Shown here in pieces: positions 36,993-47,475 of a stretch of DNA of 64,000 bases; position 1 is the stretch's first letter, and every line of letters starts with the position of its first letter. The position numbers were made by a program, and so were the translations under genes. This stretch comes from Nannocystis pusilla. GTDB taxonomy: Bacteria; Myxococcota_A; Polyangia; Nannocystales; Nannocystaceae. Below the pieces are notes generated by a model that saw only the letters and a list, made by a program, of their open reading frames with translations, was not told the DNA's origin and made no database searches. The stretch spans positions 10,622,001 through 10,686,000 of the forward strand of contig NZ_JAPNKE010000002.1 in assembly GCF_026626665.1 (NCBI RefSeq), written 5' to 3'.

Positions 36993-37973
36993 GCCCCGAT
37001 CCTGCCAGTCCTTCGGAGCATGTCCCTACGGACAGCCCCCCGATCCGTCGCAAGCGCCACACCCCGGCGCGCGACCTGTGGGAGCTGACCAAGCCCGGCG
37101 TCACCCGCATGTGCGCGCTGACCTCGGCCGGCGCCGCCTGGATGGCCCTGCAGTCGTCCGACGCGCCGTTCCCGGCGGAGACCGCGGCCGACGGCTGGTG
37201 CTCGCCGGGCTTCGCCGCCGGGTTCGCCGGCGTGGTCGGGGCCAGCCTCGCGGTCGCGGCCGCCAGCGCGTTCAACATGTGGCTCGAGCGGGCGAGGGAC
37301 CCGCTGATGCCGCGCACGAAGGACCGCCCGCTGGCCGCGCGGCGCCTGTCGGAGGCCACCGGCCTCGGCTTCGCCGCGGCGCTGCTGCTGGCCTCGGTCG
37401 TCACCCTGGCGCTGTTCACCAACCCGCTGACCCTGCTGCTCACGCTGTGGGCGACCGTCGGCTACGTGCTGGTGTACACGCCGCTCAAGTACCGCACGCC
37501 GCTGGCGCTGCTGATCGGCGCGTTCCGGGGCGGCCCCGCCGCTGCTCGGCTGGACCGCGGTGACCGGCCGGCTCGACCTCGGCGGCCTGGCGCTGTTCCT
37601 GATCCTGCTCGTGTGGCAGATGCCGCACTTCCTGGCGATCATGCTGTTCCGCCGCCACGAGTACGCGCGCGCCGGCATCCGCTGCGTCTCGGTGGTGCGC
37701 GGCGAGAAGGCCGCCCGCGTGCAGGCGTTCTTGTGGTCGCTCGTGCTGCTGCCGATCTCGGTCCTGCCGAGCGTGATCGGCCTCACCGGTCCGCTCTACT
37801 GCGCGGTCGCCCTGCTGCTCAGCCTCGGCTTCCTCGGCTGGGCCTGCACCGGGCTGCAGGCCTTCGGCGACCGCGCGAGCGAGCTGCGGTGGGCGCGGCG
37901 GTTCTTCTTCGCCTCGCTGATCTACCTGCCGGCGCTGATCGTCGCGCTCGTGCTCGACGTGGTGCTGCGATGA
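36989..37973 (+). CDS. cyoE: protoheme IX farnesyltransferase (heme O synthase, one frameshift)
   Basis: About 328 aa. After an N-terminal tail partly encoded by a repeat copy, DLWELTKPGVTRMCALTSAG begins the UbiA-type membrane fold. NMWLERARDPLMPRTKDRPL is the Asp-rich prenyl-diphosphate motif with the family's RT..RPL. The frame breaks near 37530 in a G/C run at the conserved GAFxGAAPPLLGW loop and resumes as WTAVTGRLDLGGLALFLILLVWQMPHFL. It farnesylates heme b to heme O for the heme-copper oxidase encoded 13 kb further on. Overlaps link it to the genes on both sides (GTGA, ATGA). Confidence 0.85.
37018..37037. repeat. palindromic element at the cyoE 5' end
   Basis: GCATGTCC-CTAC-GGACAGCC, encoding part of the non-conserved N-terminus. 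Confidence 0.5.
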
Positions 37974-38691
37974 GCGACGGTCCCGAGCCCCGCGCGCCCG
38001 AGCTGTCCGAGCTGCCTGGCATGGTCGAGGGCGGCTGGCTGCGCCGCAAGTTCATGCAGTACCCGTGGCACTTCGCCACCGTGTTCGGCCTGGTGATCGT
38101 CACCGCCATGCGCCCGTGCACCCGCCACGTGCCCGAGCCGCCGCCGGTGCTGTCGCAGCTGCCCGCGTTCTCGCTCGTCGACCAGGACGGCCAGCCGTTC
38201 ACCGCCGAGTCGCTGCGCGGCAAGGGTGGGTCGCCGGCCTGATCTTCACCAGCTGCCCGAGCACGTGCCCGAAGATCTCGCGGGCCATGCTGAGCCTGCA
38301 GGAGCGCTACGCCCAGCACGGCATCGACGACATCGAGCTCGTCAGCTTCTCGGTCGATCCCGAGAACGACACGCCCGCGGTGCTCAAGACCTACGCCGGC
38401 CACCTCGGCGCCGACGAGACCCGCTGGCGCTTCGTCACCGGCCCGCTGGAGGCGATGGAGAAGCTCGTGGTCGGCGGGTTCGCCAGCGCGATGGACAAGA
38501 CGACCGGCCCCGCCGGCATGATCGACATCGCGCACACCACCAAGCTCGTGCTCATCGACGAAGGCGGCCACGTCCGCGGCTACTACAGCAGCGACGACGA
38601 GATGGGCCTCGACGAGGTGTTCCACCGCTCGCAGCACGTCCTCCGCGAGATGCGACAGCGCTCCGGCGGCGGCTGCAACCGGTCCCCGTGA
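37970..38691 (+). CDS. SCO1/SenC-type copper chaperone (one frameshift)
   Basis: About 240 aa. A membrane helix (WHFATVFGLVIVTAM) near residue 35 is followed by LPAFSLVDQDGQPFTAESLRGK. A shift at 38226 then gives WVAGLIFTSCPSTCPKISRAM with the copper-binding CxxxC. FSVDPENDTPAVLKTYA and HTTKLVLIDEGGHVRGYY complete the Sco thioredoxin fold. These proteins deliver copper to the CuA site of cytochrome oxidase. ATG 37970 overlaps the cyoE stop. A second Sco-like protein is encoded at 48308. Confidence 0.85.
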
Positions 38692-38709
38692 CGGTGTTCA
38701 ATCCGAGTC

Positions 38710-39194
38710 ATGACATTGAACATCAAACTCAATACGGCGACTGCGGTCGCTCGATTGCCGGTCCGAGGATTCCTCCTCGCCGCGTCGTGCCTGCTTGGGG
38801 CCTGCGAGGCGGGCCCTCCGCCGTTCACCGAGGCGCAGGTGCTGGGCGGCGTCGAGGTCCCCGCCTCCACCCTCAATCACGGGCAGAAGCTCTTCAACCG
38901 CTACTGCGCGTCGTGCCACGGCTACGACGGCGGCGGCAAGGGCCCGCGGCGCGCAACCTCGAGGCGCGAGACTTCCGGGCGGCGCACTTCCTTTATAAGT
39001 CGACGCCGGACGACGAACTGCCGACCGACGGCGACCTCGCCAATACCATCAAGCAGGGCCGGGTCGACAAGGGAATGCCCGCGTGGGGTGGTCTGCGTGA
39101 CGACGACGTGCGCGCAGTGGTGAGTTACATCAAAACCTTCTCACCGCGTTGGCGCGAGGCCCAGCCGAGTGCGCCCGCATCGACGGCGCCGTGA
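38710..39194 (+). CDS. monoheme cytochrome c lipoprotein (one frameshift)
   Basis: About 161 aa. The leader ends FLLAASCLLGAC, a lipobox with the lipidated Cys at 32. NHGQKLFNRYCASCHGYDGGGKG carries the CASCH heme site. One base is lost near 38945; the other frame continues ARNLEARDFRAAHF, then GMPAWGGLRDDDVRAVVSYI with the axial Met. It is probably a periplasmic electron carrier between alternative complex III and the oxidase, or an oxidase subunit. It ends the cyoE-sco group. Confidence 0.8.
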
Positions 39195-39642
39195 GCGACG
39201 AATCAGCGTCAACCCGGTCCTGCGGCGCAGACACGTGCCGCGGCGCGTACGACCGCCACAGCGGCACTCGAGAGATCGCGCGCCGGAGCTGTTGTGCCTC
39301 CGCACATCTCGCCCGGCGGCGGCTCCGACCCGCGATTTGCGAACACCTGTACGCGCCGAAGCGCTGCGCGCTCGAGCGGTCCGGACTGAGTCAGGCGGTC
39401 GCACGGGTCGTCGGCGCCGGACCCGTCGTTCACGATCGATGTAGACCAGCCGCGAAACTTGCCGGCGCATTCGGACCCGGGCCCGATCACGAGTGTTGCA
39501 CTGGCGCCCGCGGTGCTGTTAGGGTGCGCCGCGAAACAAGGGTCCTGGTCGTTTCTCGCTGCTTTCATGTCGCGCCACGAACACGTCCCAGCACGGGGGG
39601 TCCCTGCGGCCTCCCTGGACCTTTAGAAGAGGGTGATCTGAA
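39195..39642. other. 450-bp region upstream of the alternative complex III operon
   Basis: No gene is supported; the translations are Arg/Ala-rich and lack homology cues. It holds a likely promoter (39496-39525) and a leader of about 110 nt ending in GAGG before the actA start. The base composition is a little lower in GC than in the genes. Confidence 0.5.
39496..39525 (+). promoter_or_regulatory. probable promoter of the act operon
   Basis: TTGCAC at 39496-39501 and TAGGGT at 39520-39525 with an 18-nt spacer. Unlike the start-proximal hexamers, this one leaves a long 5' leader. Confidence 0.45.
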
Positions 39643-40296
39643 GTGCCGGCCATCTTTCCCCGCTGGACCAACAACATCCCGCTCGCCGTCGCTGTGCTCG
39701 GCCCCTTCGCGCTCGCCGGCCTCGTGGGCTTCGTCTGGTACTACTTCTCCCCGAAGTACACGGACGTCGGCTACCGCCCGATCCAGCCGGTGCCGTTCAG
39801 CCACAAGCTGCACGCGGGCGACATGGGCATGGACTGTCGCTACTGCCACAACACGGTCGAGCGCGCCGCGGTCGCGGCCGTGCCGCCGGCGGCGACGTGC
39901 ATGAACTGCCACTCGCTGGTGAAGACCGACAGCCCGCGCCTCAAGCTCGTGCGCGACAGCTTCGAGACCGGTGAGACGATCCCGTGGGTGCGCGTCCACC
40001 AGCTGCCCGACTTCGCGTTCTTCGACCACCGGCCGCACCTCGCGGCGGGCGTCGGCTGCTCGTCGTGCCACGGTCGCATCGATCAGATGACGATCGTCGA
40101 GATGGACCAGCCGCTGTCGATGGGTTGGTGCCTCGACTGTCACCGCAACCCGGAGCCGAACCTGCGGCCCGTCGATCAGATCACGAACATGGCGTGGGAC
40201 CCCGCCACTGACGGTAAGGCGTACGACGCCGCCAAGGATCCGAAGCGCAAGCGCGACGTGAACCCGCCGGAGCACTGCTCGGGGTGCCACCGCTAA
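39643..40296 (+). CDS. actA: alternative complex III subunit A, pentaheme cytochrome c
   Basis: A 217-aa protein with one N-terminal helix (NIPLAVAVLGPFALAGLVGF) and five CXXCH heme sites: CRYCH, CMNCH, CSSCH, CLDCH and CSGCH. This count and the VPFSHKLHAGDMGMDCRYCH opening match ActA. It accepts electrons in the periplasm from the iron-sulfur subunit ActB and passes them to the oxidase side. GTG 39643 follows a GAGG site. First gene of actABCDEF. Confidence 0.93.
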   Translation: MPAIFPRWTNNIPLAVAVLGPFALAGLVGFVWYYFSPKYTDVGYRPIQPVPFSHKLHAGDMGMDCRYCHNTVERAAVAAVPPAATCMNCHSLVKTDSPRLKLVRDSFETGETIPWVRVHQLPDFAFFDHRPHLAAGVGCSSCHGRIDQMTIVEMDQPLSMGWCLDCHRNPEPNLRPVDQITNMAWDPATDGKAYDAAKDPKRKRDVNPPEHCSGCHR

Positions 40297-40320
40297 CCCG
40301 CCGCCAGACAGGTTTTTCGC

Positions 40321-43300
40321 ATGACCAAGTCCACCGACAACCTCAAGGCATACTGGCGCAGCCTCGCGGATCACGACGGCACGCTGGCCCCGCAGCACGA
40401 CGAGTTCCCGGGGCTCAAGGACGCGAGCGCGCTCGCCGGCGAACGCGGCGGCGCGACCAGCTTCGTGCCGGCGACCTCGCTGGCGCGCCGCAAGTTCATG
40501 GGCCTCGTCGGCGCCTCGACGGCGCTGGCCTCGGCCGGGTGCGTGCGCAAGCCGGTCGAGCACATCGTCCCGCTGAGCAAGCGGCCCGAGGACACCATCC
40601 CCGGCCAGGCGGTCTACTACGCCACCGCGTACCAGGTCGGCGGCACCGTGCAGGGCCTGCTGGTCGAGTCGCAGGACGGTCGCCCGACCAAGGTCGAGGG
40701 CAACCCGCGGCACAGCGGCTCGCTGGGCGCCACCGACTCGTGGGCCCAGGCCAGCGTCATGGGCCTCTACGACCCGGCGCGCTCGCGGACCCCGCTGAAG
40801 CGCAACGGCGAGACGCAAGAGCTCGTCGACTGGGAGACCGTCACCGCGGAGCTCGGGGCCAAGTTCAAGGAGCTGCGCGGCAAGCAGGGTCAGGGGCTCG
40901 CGGTCGTGCTGCCGACGGTGCTGTCGCCGTCGCTGCGTGAGGCCGTCAAGACCTTCACCACCAACTTCCCCAAGGCCAAGCTGTTCGACGGCGACGTCGT
41001 CGGCTCGCGCAACGCGAACGCCGGCGCCGAGCTGCTGTGCGGCGCCGGCACGCGCTTCACCTACCACATCCAGGGCAAGGGCAGCGCGGGCGGCCAGATC
41101 ACCGCCGCCGGCACGCGCGTCATCTTCTCGGCCGACAGCGACTTCCTGTGCGGCGAGCAGGACAGCGTCCGCCTGCAGCGGGAGTTCGCCGCCGGCCGCG
41201 ACGTGCATTCGCAGGCCGACGCCGGCAGCATGAACCGGCTCTACGTCGTCGAGCCGCACTTCAGCATCACCGGCGCCCAGGCCGACCACCGCCTGCGCAT
41301 GCGCGCGAGCCAGGTCGGCGCGGTGCTCGTCGCCCTCGCGGGCGAGATCAAGGGCAGCAGCAAGGCGCCCTCCGGCGCCGAGGCGGTCCTCGACGCCCTG
41401 CCGGCCGTCACCCTCAGCGACGCCGAGCAGAAGTTCGTCAAGGTCCTGGCCAAGGACCTGCTGGCGGCCAAGGACGCGCGCGACGCTCACAGCCTCGTGA
41501 TCGTCGGCGAGCGCCAGCCCGCGTGGGTCCACGCGCTCGGCCTGCTGATCAACGTCATGCTCGGCAACGTCGGCAGCAGCGTCCGCCTGCGCCACGACGA
41601 CACCGCGGTGGTCGCCGAGCCGATCGGCGCCCTGGCGGCGGCGCTCGGCGCCGGCATCGACACCGTCCTGGTGATCGAGTGCAACCCCGCCTACGAGGCG
41701 CCCGGCGAGCTCGACCTCGCCAGCAAGCTCAAGGGCGTCACCGTCATCCACCACGGCCTCTACAACGACGAGACCGGCAAGCTGGCCGCCTGGCACCTGC
41801 CGGCCACCACGTACTTCGAGGCGTGGGGCGACCTCGAGGCCGCCGACGCCACCATCTCGATCGTCCAGCCGCTGATCGCCCCGCTCCACCAGAGCAAGAG
41901 CGCGCTCGAGCTGCTGTCGTGGATCGCCAGCGACGCCGAGGTCGACGGCTACAGCCTCGTCCAGGGTTACTGGCGGAAGGCGCTCGGCGCCATGTGGTCC
42001 GACAAGGTCTGGCGCCGTTGGCTGCACGACGGCGTCGTCCACGGCGTCCCGCGCTCGGGCCAGAACCCGATCCCGCGCGAGTACGCCAAGGTCGCCGAGG
42101 CGATCAAGGCCGCCGACTTCACTGCCGCCGGCTTCGAGGTCAACTTCCACGTCGACCCCAAGGTCGCCGACGGTCGCTTCAGCAACATCGCGTGGCTGCA
42201 GGAGCTGCCGCACCCGATGACCAAGCTGACCTGGGACAACGCGGCCTACGTCAGCATCGCCACCGCGCGCAAGCTCGGCGTCGAGAACTGCGACCTCGTG
42301 ACCGTGACCGTGGGCGGCAAGTCGGTCCAGATCCCGGTCTGGATCGCCCCGGGCCAGGCCGACGACACCGTCTCGGTCGCGCTCGGCTACGGCCGGCAGA
42401 ACATCGGCCTCGCGGCTGACGGCGCCGGCGTCGACGTCTACCCGCTGCAGCCCGCCGCGAACCCCTGGTTCGTGCAGGGCGGCACCGTTGCCAAGGCGGG
42501 CGGTCAGCGCAAGATCTACTCGACCCAGGACTGGGGCTCGCTGTCGCCGGCGATCGACATGGCGTCGACGCGCGACGACAACGACCCCAACCTGCTGAAC
42601 CCGGGCCGCGGCTACCCCGACCGCCCGATCGTGCGCGAGACGACCGTCGAGGACTTCAAGGCCACCGGCCGCGAGTTCGCCGTCAAGGGCGACCTCATGG
42701 CGCCCGACAAGCTCGTCTCGCTGTGGGACCACAACACCCACCCCGACTTCGGCGCGCCGGCGATGGTCGGCAAGCAGCAGTGGGGCATGGTCATCGACCT
42801 CAACAAGTGCAACGGCTGCAGCGCCTGCGTCGTCGCCTGCCAGGCCGAGAACAACATCCCGGTGGTCGGCCGGTCGCAGGTGGCCAACGGCCGCGAGATG
42901 CACTGGATCCGCCTCGACCGCTACTACAGCGGCGCCAAGGAGGACCCGGCCGCGGTCGTGCAGCCGATGCTGTGCCAGCACTGTGAGACCGCCCCGTGCG
43001 AGAACGTGTGCCCGGTGGCCGCGACCGCGCACAGCCCCGAGGGCCTGAACGACATGGCGTACAACCGCTGCATCGGCACGCGGTACTGCGCCAACAACTG
43101 CCCGTACAAGGTCCGGCGGTTCAACTTCTTCAACTTCAACCGCGACCCGATGAACAGCGACGACGAGAAGTTGCTGTGGATGCAGAAGAACCCGGACGTC
43201 ACGGTGCGCTTCCGCGGCGTCATCGAGAAGTGCTCGTACTGCGTCCAGCGCATCCAGGAGGCCAAGATCCAGGCCCACGTCGCCGGCGAGGACACCGTCA

Positions 43301-43594
43301 AGGACGGCGCCATCGTCGTCGCTTGCGAGCAGTCGTGCGCCTCCCAGGCGATCGTGTTCGGCGACGTCGCCGACCCGACCACGCGGGTCGCCCAGCTTCC
43401 GCACCAACGTCCGTCACTACGGCGTCCTCACCGACCTCAACACGCGGCCGCGCACCACCTACCTCGGCCGGATCCGCAACCCCAACACCGAGCTCGCTCC
43501 GTCCGCTCCGGCCCCGGCCGCTGCGCCCGCTGCCGCCGCACCGCACGGTGCCGCCGCCGGCGAGCACAAGGCTGACCACGCCCCGGCGCACTAA
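40321..43594 (+). CDS. actB: alternative complex III subunit B, molybdopterin-like iron-sulfur protein (one frameshift)
   Basis: About 1091 aa. LARRKFMGLVGASTALASAGC near residue 57 is a Tat-type motif. A large molybdopterin-oxidoreductase-like region follows (family members lack the cofactor). The C-terminal ferredoxin part binds clusters through CNGCSACVVACQAENN, CQHCETAPCENVCPV, CIGTRYCANNCPYKVRRF and CSYCVQRI. One extra C near 43392 shifts the frame; the true end continues SFRTNVRHYGVLTDLNTRP to TAA at 43592-43594. It carries electrons from quinol oxidation at ActC to the heme subunit. Confidence 0.92.
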
Positions 43595-43609
43595 GCCCAG
43601 GTGACGCAC

Positions 43610-45010
43610 ATGGCCAAGTATCAAGACGAACTCGACCCGATCACCGGCCGCATGGAACTCGTCGAGGGTGACAACGTCACCTTCCACGACGTGACGGAGG
43701 CCGTCGCGCGGCCGATCGAGATCCCCAGCAGCCGCTGGTGGATCGCGTTCATCCCGTCGGTGATGTTGCTCGGCGTGTACCTCATCTCGATCGCCTACCT
43801 GCTCTACATGGGCACCGGCATCTGGGGCCTCAACAACCCGGTGGCGTGGGGTTGGGCGATCGTCAACTTCGTGTTCTGGGTCGGCATCGGCCACGCCGGA
43901 ACGCTGATCTCGGCGGTTCTGTTCCTGTTCCGCCAGAAGTGGCGCACGTCGATCAACCGCGCCGCGGAGGCGATGACGATCTTCGCCGTCATCTGCGCGC
44001 TGCAGTTCCCGACGTTCCACACCGGCCGCCCCTGGTTCATCTACTGGCCGCTGCCGCTGCCGAACCAGATGGACATGTGGCCGAACTTCCGCAGCCCGCT
44101 CCTCTGGGACGTGTTCGCGGTCTCGACCTACTTCACGGTCTCGCTGCTGTTCTGGTACGTCGGCCTCATCCCCGACCTGGCGACGATGCGCGACCGGGCC
44201 AAGACGCCGATCCGGCGCTTCGCCTACGGGCTGTTCTCGCTCGGCTGGCGCGGGTCCACGCGCCACTGGGTCAACTACGAGAAGGCCTACATGATCCTCG
44301 CCGGTCTGAGCACGCCGCTGGTGCTCTCCGTGCACACGATCGTGTCCTTCGACTTCGCGGCCTCGCAGCTGCCCGGCTGGCACACGACGATCTTCCCGCC
44401 CTACTTCGTCGCCGGCGCCATCTTCTCCGGGTTTGCGATGGTGCTCACCCTGCTGCTGCCGGTTCGGGCCTGGTTCAAGCTCGAGCACATCATCACGGTC
44501 AAGCACCTCGAGAACATGGCGAAGATCATCCTGCTGACGGGCACGATGGTCGGCTACGCGTACGCGATGGAGTTCTTCATCGCCTGGTACTCGGGCAACC
44601 CGTACGAGAGCTTCGCGTTCCAGAACCGCCTGTTCGGTGACTACTGGTGGGCCTACTGGATCATGGTCAGCTGCAACGTGATCTCGCCGCAGTTCTTCTG
44701 GATCAAGCGGATCCGGCGCTCGGTGGTGTGGCTGTTCATCCTCTCGATCTTCGTCAACATCGGCATGTGGTTCGAGCGCTTCGTCATCACGGTGACCTCG
44801 CTGCACCACGACTTCCTGCCCTCGAGCTGGGACTACTACTCGCCGACGGTGTGGGACGTGTCGACCCTGGTCGGCAGCTTCGGCCTCTTCTTCACCCTGT
44901 TCTGCCTGTTCGTCCGCTATCTGCCGACCGTCGCCATCGGCGAGGTCAAGAGCGTGATGGCGATCGCCAATCCGCACCACCACGGTGATTCGCACGGGGA
45001 GCACCACTGA
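43610..45010 (+). CDS. actC: alternative complex III subunit C, NrfD-like quinol-oxidising membrane protein
   Basis: A 466-aa polytopic protein with about ten helices, of the NrfD/PsrC family (WWIAFIPSVMLLGVYLISIA, HWVNYEKAYMILAGLSTPLVLSVHTIVSFDF). It forms one of the quinol-binding membrane subunits of ACIII. ATG 43610 is chosen because AGGTGA lies just upstream; GTG 43601 is an in-frame alternative that overlaps that site. The tail is His-rich. Confidence 0.92.
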   Translation: MAKYQDELDPITGRMELVEGDNVTFHDVTEAVARPIEIPSSRWWIAFIPSVMLLGVYLISIAYLLYMGTGIWGLNNPVAWGWAIVNFVFWVGIGHAGTLISAVLFLFRQKWRTSINRAAEAMTIFAVICALQFPTFHTGRPWFIYWPLPLPNQMDMWPNFRSPLLWDVFAVSTYFTVSLLFWYVGLIPDLATMRDRAKTPIRRFAYGLFSLGWRGSTRHWVNYEKAYMILAGLSTPLVLSVHTIVSFDFAASQLPGWHTTIFPPYFVAGAIFSGFAMVLTLLLPVRAWFKLEHIITVKHLENMAKIILLTGTMVGYAYAMEFFIAWYSGNPYESFAFQNRLFGDYWWAYWIMVSCNVISPQFFWIKRIRRSVVWLFILSIFVNIGMWFERFVITVTSLHHDFLPSSWDYYSPTVWDVSTLVGSFGLFFTLFCLFVRYLPTVAIGEVKSVMAIANPHHHGDSHGEHH

Positions 45011-45013
45011 GCC

Positions 45014-45559
45014 ATGAGTAAGCCCATCAAGAAGAAGACCTACGGCTTGCTCGCCGAGTACGACTCGGCCCGGGCCGTCTACCACGCGTGCGAGCAGGTC
45101 CGGGACGCCGGCTACAAGGTGTGGGACTCGCACACGCCGTTCGCGGTGCACAACCTCGACAAGGCCATGGGCCTCGGGCCGAGCGTGCTGCCGTGGATCG
45201 TGTTCGCCATGGGCATGACCGGCGCCTCGCTGGCGATGCTGCTGCAGTACTGGACCTCGGCGATCGACTACCCGATCATCATCGCCGGCAAGCCGTACTT
45301 CAGCTGGCAGGCCTTCGTGCCGGTGACGTTCGAGCTCGGCGTGCTGTTCTCGGCGTTCGGCGCGGTGTTCGGCATGCTGGGCCTGAACCGGCTGCCCATG
45401 TGGTACCACTCGCTGTTCAACAGCGAGCGGTTCCTGCGCCACACGGACGACAAGTTCTTCATCGCCATCGAGGCGCGCGACCCCAAATACGACCCGCAGA
45501 AGACCCGCGAGCTGCTCGAGCGCACCGGCGCCGCGCACATCGAGGAGGTCGAGGACTGA
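45014..45559 (+). CDS. actD: alternative complex III subunit D (DUF3341)
   Basis: A 181-aa protein with an N-terminal soluble part (YGLLAEYDSARAVYHACEQVRDAGY) and two helices (VLPWIVFAMGMTGASLAMLL, AFVPVTFELGVLFSAFGAVFGML), the normal plan of ActD. It is a structural subunit of the complex without cofactors. It lies 3 bp after actC and 1 bp before actE, in the invariant order. Confidence 0.92.
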   Translation: MSKPIKKKTYGLLAEYDSARAVYHACEQVRDAGYKVWDSHTPFAVHNLDKAMGLGPSVLPWIVFAMGMTGASLAMLLQYWTSAIDYPIIIAGKPYFSWQAFVPVTFELGVLFSAFGAVFGMLGLNRLPMWYHSLFNSERFLRHTDDKFFIAIEARDPKYDPQKTRELLERTGAAHIEEVED

Positions 45560-45560
45560 C

Positions 45561-46199
45561 ATGGCACGCACGAACCAGATCCAGGCCATCGCCCTCTGCC
45601 TCGGCACGCTCGGCGCCCTCGCCGGCTGTCAGGGCAACCGGTCCGAGCTGCCGCCGGTCCACCTCATCCAGAACATGGACTTCCAGCAGCGGTTCGACGC
45701 CCAGGAGGTCAACGACTACTTCAAGGACGTCGACTGCGCCAAGGCCCACAACCCGCACCAGTGCGAGGGTAGGGCGGCGCGCTTGCCGGTGGCCGGCACC
45801 GTCGCCGTCGGGCAGCTGCACGACGACGAGGAGCTGTACCGCGGTCGCGGGCCTGACAGCCGCCTGCTCGACCGGCTCCCGACGGCGATCAAGCTCAGCA
45901 CCGAGCTGATGGCCCGCGGCGAGGAGCGCTACAACATCTACTGCCAGCCCTGCCACGACTACACGGGCGGGGGCCAGGGCGTGGCCACCCTGCGCGGCGG
46001 CGGCTTCAGCGTCGCGCCGAAGAACCTCAACGACCCGCAGATCCGGGCCATGCCGCTCGGCCACTTCTTCGACGTCATCACCAACGGCAAGGGCACGATG
46101 ATGTCCTACGCCGCCCAGATCCCGGCGCAGGACCGCTGGGCGATCGCGGTGTGGGTCCGCACGCTGCAGGTCGCGCGCACGCCCGAGGAGGCCAAGTAG
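45561..46199 (+). CDS. actE: alternative complex III subunit E, monoheme cytochrome c lipoprotein
   Basis: A 212-aa protein with leader and lipobox LAGC (Cys23), a conserved ActE opening (HLIQNMDFQQRFDAQE), and a single heme site CQPCH near residue 130 in GEERYNIYCQPCHDYTGGGQG, with a Met ligand further on. It is the peripheral cytochrome that hands electrons towards the oxidase. The spacing to neighbours is 1-2 bp. Confidence 0.92.
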   Translation: MARTNQIQAIALCLGTLGALAGCQGNRSELPPVHLIQNMDFQQRFDAQEVNDYFKDVDCAKAHNPHQCEGRAARLPVAGTVAVGQLHDDEELYRGRGPDSRLLDRLPTAIKLSTELMARGEERYNIYCQPCHDYTGGGQGVATLRGGGFSVAPKNLNDPQIRAMPLGHFFDVITNGKGTMMSYAAQIPAQDRWAIAVWVRTLQVARTPEEAK

Positions 46200-46201
46200 C
46201 C

Positions 46202-47458
46202 ATGAGCCACGCTCACGACAAGCCGTTCGTTCTCCCGGCCGACCAGATCCACATCCCGGCCGGCTCGATGTGGCGCAAGATGCCGATCATCGGCCTCGTG
46301 CTCGGCGCAGGCGGCCTCGGCGGCGCCTGGGCGACCGCGCACGGCGACACCCACGCGTTCTGGTACGCCTACCTGGTCGCCTACATGGTGTTCCTGGCCG
46401 TCGCCCTCGGCGGTCTGTTCTTCGTCATCGTCCAGCACCTGGTCCGCGCCGGCTGGTCGATCGCGGTCCGCCGGATCGCCGAGAACGCCATGATCACCCT
46501 GCCGGTGATGTGCCTCCTCGGCCTGCCGATCATCTTCCTCGGCGCCCACGACCTCTACCACTGGACGGACGTCGCCGCGGTCGAGCATGACTTCATGCTC
46601 AACGCGAAGAAGGGCTACCTCAACGAGACGTCCTTCCTGTACCGCATGATCACGTACTTCGTGGTCTGGACCGGCCTGTCCGTGTTCTTCTACGCGAAGA
46701 GCACCGGCTCGGACGGCAACCCCGAGGCCGGCATGCGCGCCGCGCACTCGATGCGGTTCTGGGCCGCGCCGGCGGTCGCCCTGTTCGCGCTGTCGCTGAC
46801 CTTCGCGGCGTTCGACCTGCTGATGTCGCTCGACCCGCACTGGTTCTCGACGATGTTCGGCGTCTACTACTTCGCCGGCAGCGCGCTGACGATCTTCTCG
46901 TTCATCAGCCTCGTGGTGGTCCTGCTGCACAAGTCGGGCTACCTGCGCGGCGTGGTGACGACCGAGCACTACCACGACCTCGGCAAGTTCCTGTTCGGCT
47001 TCACGGTGTTCTACACGTACATCGCGTTCAGCCAGTACTTCCTGATCTGGTACGCGAACATCCCGGAAGAGACGATGTGGTTCGGTTACCGCATCGCCGA
47101 CGACTTCCTGCCGCTGACCTTCCTGCTGGTCGCCGGTCGCTTCTTCATCCCGTTCTTCTTCCTGCTGCGCCGCGGGGTCAAGCGCAACGCCTTCACGCTG
47201 ACGCTGGCCGCGGTGTGGATCCTGTTCATGCAGGTCGTCGACATGTACTGGCTGGTCCAGCCGGTCCTGGCGCATCACCACGCGCAGGAGAGCGCTGACC
47301 ACGTGATGCGCATGCACATCGGCCCGGTCGACTTCCTGGCGCTGCTCGGCATCGCCGGCGTGTTCATCACCGGCTTCACCTGGGCGCTCGGCCGCAAGGC
47401 CCTGGTCCCCACCGGCGACCCGCGGATCGAGGAGTCGGTCCGGTTCGAGAACTTCTGA
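46202..47458 (+). CDS. actF: alternative complex III subunit F, polytopic membrane protein
   Basis: A 418-aa protein with about ten helices, the second quinol-type membrane subunit of ACIII, paralogous to ActC (FWYAYLVAYMVFLAVALGGL, WFSTMFGVYYFAGSALTIFSFI, FSQYFLIWYANIPEETMWF). ATG 46202 lies 2 bp after actE. Family members probably help move protons or support the quinol site. Confidence 0.92.
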   Translation: MSHAHDKPFVLPADQIHIPAGSMWRKMPIIGLVLGAGGLGGAWATAHGDTHAFWYAYLVAYMVFLAVALGGLFFVIVQHLVRAGWSIAVRRIAENAMITLPVMCLLGLPIIFLGAHDLYHWTDVAAVEHDFMLNAKKGYLNETSFLYRMITYFVVWTGLSVFFYAKSTGSDGNPEAGMRAAHSMRFWAAPAVALFALSLTFAAFDLLMSLDPHWFSTMFGVYYFAGSALTIFSFISLVVVLLHKSGYLRGVVTTEHYHDLGKFLFGFTVFYTYIAFSQYFLIWYANIPEETMWFGYRIADDFLPLTFLLVAGRFFIPFFFLLRRGVKRNAFTLTLAAVWILFMQVVDMYWLVQPVLAHHHAQESADHVMRMHIGPVDFLALLGIAGVFITGFTWALGRKALVPTGDPRIEESVRFENF

Positions 47459-47475
47459 GCGGAGCGGAGGCAGTC

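Noticed and set aside
39565..43407. 1280-codon open frame on the minus strand opposite actA/actB
   Set aside because: Rich in Val/Ala/Gly/Arg/Asp with no motif; it is the antisense shadow expected in GC-rich DNA with strong third-position bias. The plus strand carries clear heme and iron-sulfur motifs.
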